DNA from: Gammaproteobacteria bacterium
GTDB taxonomy: Bacteria > Pseudomonadota > Gammaproteobacteria > Enterobacterales > Kangiellaceae
NCBI GenBank assembly: GCA_013373375.1
Contig: JABXHY010000004.1
Location: 1 to 64,000, forward strand
Direction: 5' to 3'
DNA: 64,000 nt
The notes beneath the pieces are model-generated. The model saw nothing but the letters and a program-made list of their open reading frames with translations. It ran no database searches and was not told where the DNA came from. Made by a program: the position numbers and the translations under genes. Positions 40,353 to 49,899 of the stretch are shown here, in pieces (positions within the stretch are counted from its first letter, which is position 1; each line of letters begins with the position of its first letter).

Positions 40353-40937
40353 CTAAACGCTGTGGGCAATAAAATCCCATTGAGCATCCCAGTTTTCTAA
40401 TGGCAAACGTTTAAACCCACTGCGCACGTATTGCTGAATTTTTCCCTCGGCCATGGCTAAAATAGCGTTAGCAACTATTGCCGAATCTAAATGATCATTT
40501 CGCTGTGCCATACGGCTATTGCGGATAATTTGTTTGATTTGAGTTTCGATTCGGTCAAACATTTGCACCACTCGCTCACGCAATCGGTCCTGTTCCCCAA
40601 TTAAAGCATCGCCGGTCATCAATCGACATATCCCTGGATTTTTTTGCGCAAATCCTAATAATAAACTGACAATTAGCTGCGTTTTTTCCATAGCTGTTTT
40701 GTCTTCACTGGCAATCAAATTGATACGAGAAAAAAGACTGTCTTCAACAAACTCTAATAAGCCTTCAAACATTTTCGCTTTGCTAGGGAAATGTCGGTAA
40801 AGAGCAGCTTCAGATACACCGACTTCTTTTGCTAAAGAAGCAGTGGTAATTCGACCACCTATTTCAGTCTCCAACATATGAGCCAAACACTGTAATATTT
40901 CTTGACGACGCGAGCCGCTTTTTTTTATCGCTGGCAT
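40353..40937 (-). CDS. slmA: nucleoid occlusion factor SlmA
   Basis: A 194-residue TetR-family protein. The helix-turn-helix is ITTASLAKEVGVSEAALYRHFPSK; the N-terminus (SRRQEILQCLAHMLE) and middle (NPGICRLMTGDALIGEQDRLRERV) match SlmA. It blocks FtsZ ring formation over the chromosome while bound to DNA. It lies near coaBC, as in E. coli, with algC in place of dut next to it. Confidence 0.96.
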   Translation of the reverse strand: MPAIKKSGSRRQEILQCLAHMLETEIGGRITTASLAKEVGVSEAALYRHFPSKAKMFEGLLEFVEDSLFSRINLIASEDKTAMEKTQLIVSLLLGFAQKNPGICRLMTGDALIGEQDRLRERVVQMFDRIETQIKQIIRNSRMAQRNDHLDSAIVANAILAMAEGKIQQYVRSGFKRLPLENWDAQWDFIAHSV

Positions 40938-40958
40938 TTATAAAACTCCTTCCCCAAA

Positions 40959-43487
40959 TTAAAACGGCAATTGTAGTGAACTGTCGATAGCCATGATTTG
41001 ATCGCGAAATAACTCTTGAATTCGATTAAGCCCTTCTTGACTGTCTGCTTCAAATCGAATCACCAAATTTGGCGTTGTATTTGAAGCTCTGACTAATCCC
41101 CAACCGTCATCAAAATCAACTCGAATACCATCAGTTGTAATAACTTGCCCCTTCGGAAATTGGCCGAGTTTCGAGAGTTTTTTAACAAAATCAAATTTAC
41201 GTGAGTCTGAAATTGGCACATTTAGCTCTGGCGTGACCTCTGCGTTGGGCAGTGACTCAAATACTTCGGTCGAAGAGCGAACATCACCTGCAAGTATCTC
41301 TAACAGACGAGCCGCAGTGTAAAGCGCATCATCAAAACCATACCAACGCTCTTTAAAGAAAATATGTCCGCTGCACTCACCGGCTAAAAGAGCACCCGTT
41401 TCTTTCATTTTTGCTTTTATTAATGAATGACCGGTTTTCCACATAACGGGACGACCACCATGCGAAGCAATAACTTTTGGCAAGTGTTTCGTACACTTGA
41501 CGTCAAAAATCACATCCGCACCTGGGTTTCGCGAGAGAACGTCAATGGCGTACAACATCATTTGTCGATCCGGCCAAATAATTGTTCCATCAGAAGTGAC
41601 TACTCCAAGGCGGTCACCATCACCATCAAAGGCTAATCCAACATCGGCCTCTTCACTCTTCACCATTTCGATGAGATCTTTTAAATTCTCGGGCTTGCTC
41701 GGATCTGGGTGATGATTCGGAAAGTTACCATCGACATCACAGTACAACCCAACAACTTCACATCCAAGTCCTTGTAAGAGTCTTGGAACAATTGCACCTG
41801 CCACTCCATTTCCGCAGTCAACGGCTACTTTTAATGGTTGTGCAAGAGCTACGTCTGAAGTGATCTGGCCTAGGTAATCAGGAACTAAATTGCGCGTTTC
41901 TTCGGTACCTTTACCAGAAACGAATTCGCCTTGTTTAATTCTTTTGTAAAGATTACGAATACCATCTTCCGCTAGAGTTTCACCTGCAATGACTATTTTT
42001 AAACCATTGTAATTCGACGGATTATGACTGCCTGTCAGCATCACTCCTGAGCGAGTATCAAGGAAGTTAGTAGCAAAATACAAAATGGGTGTCGGTACTT
42101 CTCCAATGTCCACAACATCGCGACCACTCGCTTTTAAACCTTCTTTAAGTGCTTCAATCAACGTTGGGCCCGACAATCTTCCATCGCGAGCAACAACTAT
42201 TTTTTGTTCACCACGATCAAACGCTTCGCTGCCAATCGCTTTACCGATTTCTCTGACGACATCCGCCGACAAGTGTTTATCTACAATGCCGCGAATATCA
42301 TAGGCTCGAAATATTGAAGGCGATACCTCAACTGGACCTTGTTCATCAGAGCTCGACACTTCCATACCAGAGCTTGGTGGTGACGACATCAAATCGCTTG
42401 AGTCTGTAATTTCAAGACCGTCATCGTCATCAGGTTTCTTAGCCTCAGCGGCTTTCGAAATTTTTCCAGATGAAAAATCGTTACGCGATAAAGTAACCGC
42501 AAGATCTCTAAAGTAATCAATTTTCAATCGAGAAGATAACCCACTGAATTTTTTACTGTCCAACAGTCCTTTTGCTAATTCACCTAACTCGATTCGTACA
42601 CTACGTTGAATCGCTTTTATTCCATAAATATTGGTTGCCGCACTCGCTAATACAATAATGACAACGCCGATAATAAAAAATAGCAATTCAGACTGCCCTG
42701 AAAATTCCGCCTTATTTTCTGGCCAAAAGGCTATTTTCCAATTTGAATTGCCACTGGTGCCGATTGCAAAAGGCTCGCCTTGTTTAAATGCAGTATTACC
42801 TTCACTGCCAACAGTCTGACTTTGATCATTGAAGGATTGCCAAACTTCAATATAGCCCGGCGTTCGATGCACTCTTTTAACCGTATCTTGAATCACTTTG
42901 TTATTTAAGCCAGTGAAGATAACCGCTACCACTTCATCGCCGGATTTTATTGGAGTAAATAAAGCGACGAATTGGCGATCGGTTCCTGGCGCTATAACTT
43001 CTGGCTGAGACGTTTTATTTTTCACTAAGTTTCGAATCGAGTCCAAAACGACATTTGTAATTGGCGGTGTCGCGTCAAGATCTTGATTGATCACATCTGG
43101 AAATACAATTTGACTGCCCAGTGAATATGGAATTCTATTTGAAATACGCTTCTCAAAGGACTCCAGCAAAACTAAATCACGTTTAATACTGGCATCAATG
43201 ATTTCACTATCATTGGCAAACTCCTCAATAAAGTCTTTTGATGTCTCCAGTTTAACTAGAATAGAATCAACATAACTTCCCAAAGCGGTATTAATAAAAA
43301 TTTCATTCTTTTTCGCACTTGGTCCAGTCACAACAAAATAATATTGAAGAACAGCTACAAGACTTATGATTAAAAAAGAGAAAATTAAATAGGGCAAACC
43401 TATCGTTAAAATCGAGCGTGCGCCTTTGAGGTGTTCAGGTTTCTTTTTTTCAATTTTATTTGACTCTGCTTTGGCTTTTCGTTTCAC
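40959..43487 (-). CDS. algC: phosphomannomutase/phosphoglucomutase with membrane sensor-like extension (AlgC)
   Basis: This 842-residue protein has two parts. Residues ~1-380 hold a basic N-terminus, TM1 (~29-53), an extracytoplasmic domain (~55-265) with a PAS/CACHE-like beta pattern, TM2 (~267-290) and an acidic linker. Residues ~390-842 are a complete alpha-phosphohexomutase: SIFRAYDIRGIV, catalytic Ser loop TGSHNPSNYNG, metal loop DGDGDRLGV, sugar loop GECSGHIFFKE and phosphate loop RASNTTPNLVIRFEA. The enzyme feeds mannose 1-phosphate and glucose 1-phosphate into polysaccharide and LPS synthesis. A long membrane-attached AlgC form is known in pseudomonads. It follows coaBC by 20 bases. 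Confidence 0.95.
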   Translation of the reverse strand: MKRKAKAESNKIEKKKPEHLKGARSILTIGLPYLIFSFLIISLVAVLQYYFVVTGPSAKKNEIFINTALGSYVDSILVKLETSKDFIEEFANDSEIIDASIKRDLVLLESFEKRISNRIPYSLGSQIVFPDVINQDLDATPPITNVVLDSIRNLVKNKTSQPEVIAPGTDRQFVALFTPIKSGDEVVAVIFTGLNNKVIQDTVKRVHRTPGYIEVWQSFNDQSQTVGSEGNTAFKQGEPFAIGTSGNSNWKIAFWPENKAEFSGQSELLFFIIGVVIIVLASAATNIYGIKAIQRSVRIELGELAKGLLDSKKFSGLSSRLKIDYFRDLAVTLSRNDFSSGKISKAAEAKKPDDDDGLEITDSSDLMSSPPSSGMEVSSSDEQGPVEVSPSIFRAYDIRGIVDKHLSADVVREIGKAIGSEAFDRGEQKIVVARDGRLSGPTLIEALKEGLKASGRDVVDIGEVPTPILYFATNFLDTRSGVMLTGSHNPSNYNGLKIVIAGETLAEDGIRNLYKRIKQGEFVSGKGTEETRNLVPDYLGQITSDVALAQPLKVAVDCGNGVAGAIVPRLLQGLGCEVVGLYCDVDGNFPNHHPDPSKPENLKDLIEMVKSEEADVGLAFDGDGDRLGVVTSDGTIIWPDRQMMLYAIDVLSRNPGADVIFDVKCTKHLPKVIASHGGRPVMWKTGHSLIKAKMKETGALLAGECSGHIFFKERWYGFDDALYTAARLLEILAGDVRSSTEVFESLPNAEVTPELNVPISDSRKFDFVKKLSKLGQFPKGQVITTDGIRVDFDDGWGLVRASNTTPNLVIRFEADSQEGLNRIQELFRDQIMAIDSSLQLPF

Positions 43488-43507
43488 ACTCAGATCCTTT
43501 TCGTCGA

Positions 43508-44692
43508 CTAAGTATTGGTGAATGCTTGATGAATTCGCTCAACAAGTTGAATCGCTATATCGGTTTTATCTGCCATTGGAATAGAGTAAGTAGTGCCATC
43601 TCGATAAAACAAGGTTAATTGATTTTGATCCGAATCAAAGCCAATTTGTTTGTCACCAACATTGTTGGCACAAATCATATCAAGATTTTTACGTTGCAAT
43701 TTACCTTTCGCATTTTCTTCCAGATTTTGTGTTTCCGCGGCAAAACCAACACAAAATGGCTTTTTAGCCAACGCTCCAACATATTGCAAAATATCAATGT
43801 TTTTAATGAGAGATAGATCCAGCTGCTCAGAATTCTTTTTTATCTTGTGCTCGGCGGTTGTCGCTGGACGATAATCCGCTACCGCCGCGCAACTGACAAA
43901 AACATCTGAATCGACAACCGAGTTTTTTACAGCCTGATGCATTTCTTCAGCGGAACATGCATTGACTCTTGAAACTCGCTCAGGTGTTTCCAAATTGACA
44001 GGCCCAGAAACCAAAGTAACCTTTGCGCCAAACCGAGCTGCCATTTTCGCAATCGCAAACCCCATTTTCCCAGAGCTGTTATTTGATAAGAATCTGACCG
44101 GATCAATTTGTTCACGAGTGGGACCCGCTGTAATCAGCCATGACTGTCCCTGAAGTAATGTTGTGCACGGAGTTTTTAAGTGATCAATAATCTGAGCGGG
44201 TTCGAGCAAACGACCTAATCCAATATCGCCACAAGCTTGAGCCCCCTTGCCGGGCCCAATGATCTGGATATTGCGAGACATTAAAATATCGAGATTCGAC
44301 TGGGTCGCTTGTGCTGCCCACATCTGCTGATTCATCGCTGGTGCAATTGCAATAGGCGCGGCAGTCGCAAGACATATTGTTGTGAGTAGGTCATCCGCTA
44401 ATCCCTGAGCCAGTCGTGCACAAAAACTTGCCGTGGCAGGTGCAACAATAATCTGATCCGCCCACTTAGCCAGCTCAATGTGTCCCATTGCTGCTTCAGC
44501 GGCTTCATCAAAAAGCTCTCGGTGAACAGGAAAACCAGAAACGGCCTGAAAAGTTAGAGGCGCAACAAACTCCGTTGCCGATCGCGTCATGACGACTCGA
44601 ACTTGATGTCCCGATTCAATTAAACGGCGGCACAACTCCACAGCCTTGTAGGCTGCGATACCCCCAGTCACCCCCAACAAATATTTTTTCAT
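43508..44692 (-). CDS. coaBC: phosphopantothenoylcysteine decarboxylase / phosphopantothenate-cysteine ligase
   Basis: I choose ATG 44692 (MKKYLLGVTGGIAAYK), which matches the usual N-terminus; the frame runs on to 44848 but the extra 52 residues are unlike the family. The CoaC half (~1-185) has the FMN motif GGIAAYKAVEL, the catalytic His-type region and PAMNQQMW. The CoaB half has TAGPTREQIDPVRFLSNNSSGKMG and FAAETQN. The protein performs two steps of coenzyme A synthesis. In many relatives dut lies between coaBC and algC; here there is no room for it. Confidence 0.96.
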   Translation of the reverse strand: MKKYLLGVTGGIAAYKAVELCRRLIESGHQVRVVMTRSATEFVAPLTFQAVSGFPVHRELFDEAAEAAMGHIELAKWADQIIVAPATASFCARLAQGLADDLLTTICLATAAPIAIAPAMNQQMWAAQATQSNLDILMSRNIQIIGPGKGAQACGDIGLGRLLEPAQIIDHLKTPCTTLLQGQSWLITAGPTREQIDPVRFLSNNSSGKMGFAIAKMAARFGAKVTLVSGPVNLETPERVSRVNACSAEEMHQAVKNSVVDSDVFVSCAAVADYRPATTAEHKIKKNSEQLDLSLIKNIDILQYVGALAKKPFCVGFAAETQNLEENAKGKLQRKNLDMICANNVGDKQIGFDSDQNQLTLFYRDGTTYSIPMADKTDIAIQLVERIHQAFTNT

Positions 44693-44923
44693 GTCGTACG
44701 ACTTTACCTTCTTAGTGGCCACATCAAAGTAACCACCTAAACCCTTCATTTTTATCGCGTTCTCTAATGTTAGCGAATAACCACTAACTTCACCAGTACT
44801 TCGCTTTTTTTTTAGGATTTCCGAATAGAAAAAGGGACAATATCTCATGTTTGAAATGATTCGACTGGTTTACACTACAACTCACTAAAGGATTAATCAT
44901 CAACAAACTCTCAGGATGAGTAA

Positions 44924-45601
44924 ATGACGACGACTTCAGGATGGGCAGAGCCGCTTAAACCCAGAGAAAAATTATTGCAACGAGGGGCTGAAACTCTCAG
45001 TGATACTGAGTTGCTGGCTATATTTTTACGTACCGGTGTTGCCGGAAAAGGCGTTCTACAACTTGCACAGGAGTTATTGAGTAAGACAGGAGGTTTACGC
45101 CAATTTCTGAATATGCCGATCTCTGAGATACCGAATCACAAAGGACTCGGTAAAGCAAAGTACGCGCAAATACAAGCCGCACTGGAGCTTGCCAAAAGGT
45201 ATTTGGAACAAGGGCTTAATCGAGATGATCAACTTGAGTCGCCACAGCAAACTAAGCAGTATTTGTCTTCTAAATTGCGCGACTGTGTTAACGAACAGTT
45301 TGCCTGCTTGTTTCTCGATAATCGACACCGTGTTATTCAATATGAAGTTTTATTTTACGGTTCAATTAGTTCTTCTTCGGTTCATCCTCGAGTGATCGTT
45401 CAGCGAACATTACACCATAATGCTGCTGCAGTGATTATTGCTCACAATCATCCGAGTGGTATTGCCGAGCCAAGTAACGCCGACATTCACATTACAAAAG
45501 TTGTTAAACAAGCATTAGAGCTGATAGATGTTCGTCTACTTGATCACTTTATCATTGGCGACAATCAAATCACTTCTCTCGCAGAGCAGAGGGCATTTTA
45601 A
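44924..45601 (+). CDS. radC: RadC-family JAB-domain protein
   Basis: A 225-residue protein with an N-terminal helix-hairpin-helix-like part (LSDTELLAIFLRTG; HKGLGKAKYAQIQAALELAKR) and a JAB1/MPN metalloprotease-like domain. The metal motif is HNHPSGIAEPSNAD (H-x-H-x7-S-x2-D). The name comes from a withdrawn DNA-repair phenotype, and the true role is unsettled. It is divergent from coaBC across a 231-base gap in which I see no gene. The coaBC-radC pairing is the E. coli order. Confidence 0.95.
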   Translation: MTTTSGWAEPLKPREKLLQRGAETLSDTELLAIFLRTGVAGKGVLQLAQELLSKTGGLRQFLNMPISEIPNHKGLGKAKYAQIQAALELAKRYLEQGLNRDDQLESPQQTKQYLSSKLRDCVNEQFACLFLDNRHRVIQYEVLFYGSISSSSVHPRVIVQRTLHHNAAAVIIAHNHPSGIAEPSNADIHITKVVKQALELIDVRLLDHFIIGDNQITSLAEQRAF

Positions 45602-45626
45602 ATAATTGAGTCATTAAGTTGAGAAG

Positions 45627-46781
45627 CTAATTCTCGATGAGGACATTAAACAATAATGACACCCCATACTTGGGCTGCCACTGGGTTTCCTCTTCCCATC
45701 GAACAAATGGTTGTACTTCGACACGAAACCATGGATAGCCAACCACATGACGATAACCAAAAGACAGCTGACTGGCATACCAGCGACTTTTCGGCTCAGT
45801 ATGATAAACAGAACTCCAAATCAGTCGCCATGCTGATTCGTCGGTTAATAGATGAGTATAACTGCTGCTTAATGTGGTTTCAGTTCCAATTTCTGGGCGA
45901 TAATCTTCGCGCCACAGTGTTTTAATTCTTTGTTGAAAAAAGTAATCACGTCGCTTTAATAGATTAGCATCGATGATAGTTTGACTTTCCCAGCCAAATT
46001 GATGGTACCACCTTAGCCTCTGAGAACCTCGCACTTGCCATCGCTCAGGCAACTCAATACTGCGTCGTACTCGACCACCAACATAAAGTGAATCTTCTCC
46101 TGAACGAAATCCAAGCTTGAATCTTTCACTATCACCACCAGGCTTTTCGTTCAGCACTTCAAGTCCTAGGTTTGGGCTGTCATCAGTTCCTGAAACCGAT
46201 TCATTGAAAGTTTCTGACCCTTGCTCGAACTCATCGTCATTACCTTCAAAAGTCAGACTTAACTTTCGCGAAATATTGGGTAACCTGACTCGACCACCAA
46301 CCCTTGTCTTGAATTCGTACGGAAGAGACTCTTCTTTTATGACGAATTGCCTCAGCGACAAACGAATGTCGACATCGGTATTTGGATAATCGGGATCAAC
46401 AAAAAAGCTGTCCAGCCAACGTGCTGTTGCCGCCACACCTTCGGCAACGCTCGACTTGACTCCCACTACGGTAAGTTCGTCGTCTGAGTTCGGCGGTTTA
46501 GCGTTAGTCGTATTCATTTTTTGTTGTTGAGTATTCGATGTAGCTTGCGGCTGAGAATTTGCAGACACATATTGCTCCAACAAAAAAGGACGGTAGCGAA
46601 CCTCATAAGCATCGGATATGTTGAGCGAATAGCTTTCGGGCAACTCAAGTAAAAATGAGTATGTTTGGTGTGACAGGTTAAAATCAAGCGAGCTCTCTTT
46701 CGATTTCAAGCTATTTTGATTGATTGAACTCGCCTGTAAAACACCGGTGAACAACGCTATAAGTATTAGAAATAACCGCAA
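45627..46781 (-). CDS. uncharacterised secreted, probably outer-membrane beta-barrel protein
   Basis: A 384-residue protein that I cannot assign to a named family. It has a signal peptide (MRLFLILIALFTGVLQA, cut near SS), a Ser/Asn/Gln-rich linker (~75-105) and from ~120 on many alternating-hydrophobicity strands (VDIRLSLRQFVI; RLKLGF-type stretches; FGYRHVVGYPWFRVEVQPFVRW). Short acidic turns and the strand-rich C-terminus suggest a barrel, though the last residue is Asn rather than Phe. It follows argH(A) by 86 bases on the same strand and converges with radC. No function is proposed. Confidence 0.6.
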   Translation of the reverse strand: MRLFLILIALFTGVLQASSINQNSLKSKESSLDFNLSHQTYSFLLELPESYSLNISDAYEVRYRPFLLEQYVSANSQPQATSNTQQQKMNTTNAKPPNSDDELTVVGVKSSVAEGVAATARWLDSFFVDPDYPNTDVDIRLSLRQFVIKEESLPYEFKTRVGGRVRLPNISRKLSLTFEGNDDEFEQGSETFNESVSGTDDSPNLGLEVLNEKPGGDSERFKLGFRSGEDSLYVGGRVRRSIELPERWQVRGSQRLRWYHQFGWESQTIIDANLLKRRDYFFQQRIKTLWREDYRPEIGTETTLSSSYTHLLTDESAWRLIWSSVYHTEPKSRWYASQLSFGYRHVVGYPWFRVEVQPFVRWEEETQWQPKYGVSLLFNVLIEN

Positions 46782-46867
46782 ATGAACTACTTTTTAAAAA
46801 CATTTAATATAATTCTAACCAATAATTTCAAAAATACATAAGACCTTCGTTCAGATCGACGAAATGG

Positions 46868-48676
46868 TTAATGTAAATAATAAACAAAAGCCTCCTCATC
46901 ACACCGCTCTTTTCTTGGACAAAATTGACAGTCTTTTAATACTTTTTTCGGCAACTCCTCTAAAGAAGAAGGGGTAAAGTCGCATTGCTTAAAAAACTCT
47001 GGCTGTCGGGTTAAAACAAATGCTTTTTGTAAGCCCATTTGCGAAGCAAAACTGAGCAATGAAAATACCACTCGTTTACCTAATCCTTTTCCCTGATACT
47101 CGGGATTGACACTTAAGGAACGAATTTCAACCAATACCTCATCGTAAATATGAAGGCTGCCACAAGCTACCACTTTGCCATCACGATTTTTGATCAGTTT
47201 AAAGCTTGAAAGTTGATTTAAAATATCTTCTCGCGTTCTCGGTAAGTTTTCACCTTGCACACTCCAGTAATTGACAATTTGATAGATTTGTTCAATATCG
47301 CCAAGTTGAGCATCTGTCATCCTAAAGTCAATGAGTGGCTGAGCGTAAATTAGATGACTGCCCACACCACCAATTACTTTTCGTCGACTGATAGCGTGGT
47401 CAACTTTCAACCAGTCATAAACGTTTTCTGTAATATGGGGATTCACTGTTTGATAATCATCAAGCGACAAGCCTTTTAAAAACACATTCTTGTTTTCAGC
47501 GATTAAGACCAGTTTTCCCGTTTGTTCATGAGCTTCTCTAAACGGAACTCCTTTGCCAACCAAGTAGTCTGCAAGTTCAGTTGCGTTTGAGTAACTATTT
47601 TCAACAGCATCACGCATTTTTCTCAAATCACATTTCAAAGTTATTATCACTTGCTGAAATAATGTTAAACAATTACTCCAGTTATTCATGGCCGAGAAAA
47701 GTGCCTGCTTATCTTGTTGCAAGTCCTTATTGTAACCTAATGGAAGTCCTTTGATTGTCATCAGCATGTGAGACAATGAGGCGTAAAGTTCTGCACTTTT
47801 GCCTCGAATTATTTCCAGAGAATCGGGGTTTTTCTTTTGTGGCATCAATGATGAGCCAGATGTAACAGAGTCGTCCAGATGAATAAATCCGGCTTCTTGA
47901 GTGTTGAAGAAAATCAAATCTTCCGATAACCGAGATAAGTGCAGCAAACTTGAGGTAGCGCAATAAATTAAATCGCAGATAAAATCTCTGTCAGACACGG
48001 TATCTAAAGCATTTGCAGTCGGCCTTGCAAACCCAAGTTGAATGGCGAGTTTTCTTCGATCAATGTTAAAAGCAGTTCCCGCAATAGCTGATGCTCCCAG
48101 AGGGCATTCATTGCCAATTTCAAATAACGCTCTTAATCTTTTTACATCTCTGGCAAACATTTGTGCCGCTGCGTTTAACCAAAAACCAAAGGTTATCGGC
48201 TGGGCTCTTTGTAAGTGCGTATAACTTGGCATAACCGCGTCAGAATATTGAATGGCTTTTTCATCGAGTATCAGTGTTGTCTCTCTAAGTAAACGACTAA
48301 GCTTTTTTACTTTTTTTTGGCAAAAAAGTTTTACATCGGTCAGCACTTGGTCATTTCTGCTTCGACCAGTGTGCAACTTTTTACCTAATACACCAACGCG
48401 TTCCGTTAAAGCTTTTTCAACCCAGGAATGAATATCTTCTTCACCCGAGCTTAAAATGCTTTCAGGTGACAACTTGAGCTCAGCTTTAATGGTCACCAAT
48501 TCCTTTACAATTAAGTCACGCTCTTGATCGGTTAGAACTGCGGCTTCATGCAGCGCAGATGCCCATGCAATAGAGCCATCAATATCTTCTTCATATAAAA
48601 GATAATCAACAGGAAGAGAGTCATTGAGTTGCTTAAATAATTCGCTTCTTTGACCCGTGAATCGACCGCCCCACAT
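46868..48676 (-). CDS. argH: argininosuccinate lyase fused to a GNAT N-acetyltransferase, ArgH(A)
   Basis: A 602-residue fusion. Residues 1-~450 are argininosuccinate lyase ([21 protein letters not shown]; the signature SGSSLMPQKKNPD), which makes arginine and fumarate. Residues ~455-602 form a GNAT acetyltransferase domain with the acetyl-CoA loop VNPEYQGKGLGKRV. It resembles the short ArgA-type N-acetylglutamate synthase domain of the argH(A) fusion known in marine gammaproteobacteria such as Moritella. It could supply the first step of arginine synthesis, and no separate argA is in the window. A Cys-rich tail (CQFCPRKERC) is present. It starts at the argG stop. Confidence 0.95.
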   Translation of the reverse strand: MWGGRFTGQRSELFKQLNDSLPVDYLLYEEDIDGSIAWASALHEAAVLTDQERDLIVKELVTIKAELKLSPESILSSGEEDIHSWVEKALTERVGVLGKKLHTGRSRNDQVLTDVKLFCQKKVKKLSRLLRETTLILDEKAIQYSDAVMPSYTHLQRAQPITFGFWLNAAAQMFARDVKRLRALFEIGNECPLGASAIAGTAFNIDRRKLAIQLGFARPTANALDTVSDRDFICDLIYCATSSLLHLSRLSEDLIFFNTQEAGFIHLDDSVTSGSSLMPQKKNPDSLEIIRGKSAELYASLSHMLMTIKGLPLGYNKDLQQDKQALFSAMNNWSNCLTLFQQVIITLKCDLRKMRDAVENSYSNATELADYLVGKGVPFREAHEQTGKLVLIAENKNVFLKGLSLDDYQTVNPHITENVYDWLKVDHAISRRKVIGGVGSHLIYAQPLIDFRMTDAQLGDIEQIYQIVNYWSVQGENLPRTREDILNQLSSFKLIKNRDGKVVACGSLHIYDEVLVEIRSLSVNPEYQGKGLGKRVVFSLLSFASQMGLQKAFVLTRQPEFFKQCDFTPSSLEELPKKVLKDCQFCPRKERCDEEAFVYYLH

Positions 48677-49899
48677 TAGTGTGCACTCCCCTGTTTCTTT
48701 AATGCTGCAATTCGGCTACTGAGAGAAAACAAACGAATGAAACCTTCTGCGTGAGACTGATCGTAAACGTCATCATTACCAAATGTCGCAAAAGATTCTG
48801 CATATAAGCTATTCACCGATTGCTTTTGATTTATAGTCACTTGACCTTTATAAACTTCCGCAACAACTTCACCCGTTAAAGATTTAGCTAGCTGGCTAGC
48901 TGCTGCTAAAATGGACTGACAGGTTGGCGTAAACCACTTTCCATCATAAAGTAAGGTTGCAAAGTCATGGCCTAATTTTTGTCGGAAGTTTAGCGAATCT
49001 CGATCATAAACCAGTTGTTCTAGTCCCTTTATCGCTTTCAACATAATGGCACCGCCTGGCGTTTCGTAGCAGCCACGCGATTTCATTCCAACCAATCGAT
49101 TTTCAACGATATCCAGTCGACCAACGCCATACTCTGACCCTATAGAATTCAATTGATTTAAACATTCCAATGGTGACATTGCTTTGCCATCAATACCGAT
49201 AATTTCACCATTTTCAATAGTCAGCTTAATTTGTCTTGGCTCATCGGGCGTAAACCTTGGTTCCTTAGTCCAAGTCCAGACGGCTTCGGTAGGTGCAGAC
49301 CACGGATTTTCTAGCTCTCCACCCTCGTGAGAAATATGCCACGCGTTAGCATCTCTGCTATAAATTTTTTCCGCAGAAGCGCTGCATTTAATGTTTCTTT
49401 GTGCTAAATAATCCAAGCAATCTTCTCGAGACTTAAGAGACCAAACTCGCCAAGGCGCAATCACATTTAAGTGAGGCGCGAATGCTGCGAAAACTGATTC
49501 AAACCTCACCTGATCATTACCTTTGCCAGTGCAGCCATGACATAATGAATCTGCGTTTATCTCCAAGGCATAATCAACCATAGCTTTAGCGATGATAGGC
49601 CTCGCTAAGGCTGTTCCTAATAGATATCCGTCTTCATAAATAGCACCGGTTTTTAACGTCGGATAAATAATGTCTTGGACAAAAGCATCTTTGAGATCAG
49701 CTACAACACATTGTTTAGCACCAGATGCGATTGCCTTCTCTTCTATGCCGATTAACTCTTCTTCACCTTGGCCTACATCCGCGACAAAAGCATAAACCTC
49801 GCAATCGTAGTTTTCTTTTAACCAAGGAATTATTGTTGAAGTATCGAGTCCGCCCGAATAAGCCAACACAACCTTATTAATTTCATCAAACTGTTTCAT
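48676..49899 (-). CDS. argG: argininosuccinate synthase
   Basis: A 407-residue enzyme that condenses citrulline and aspartate with ATP. The PP-loop is [49 protein letters not shown] and [19 protein letters not shown] are all present. Length is normal for the type-1 family. It shares one base with argH(A) and overlaps argF by 4 bases, so the three are translationally coupled. Confidence 0.98.
   Translation of the reverse strand: MKQFDEINKVVLAYSGGLDTSTIIPWLKENYDCEVYAFVADVGQGEEELIGIEEKAIASGAKQCVVADLKDAFVQDIIYPTLKTGAIYEDGYLLGTALARPIIAKAMVDYALEINADSLCHGCTGKGNDQVRFESVFAAFAPHLNVIAPWRVWSLKSREDCLDYLAQRNIKCSASAEKIYSRDANAWHISHEGGELENPWSAPTEAVWTWTKEPRFTPDEPRQIKLTIENGEIIGIDGKAMSPLECLNQLNSIGSEYGVGRLDIVENRLVGMKSRGCYETPGGAIMLKAIKGLEQLVYDRDSLNFRQKLGHDFATLLYDGKWFTPTCQSILAAASQLAKSLTGEVVAEVYKGQVTINQKQSVNSLYAESFATFGNDDVYDQSHAEGFIRLFSLSSRIAALKKQGSAH

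Noticed and set aside
44693-44848. Upstream start of coaBC
   Set aside because: The CoaBC family starts right at the KKYLLGVTGGIAAYK stretch; the extra residues are unlike it.
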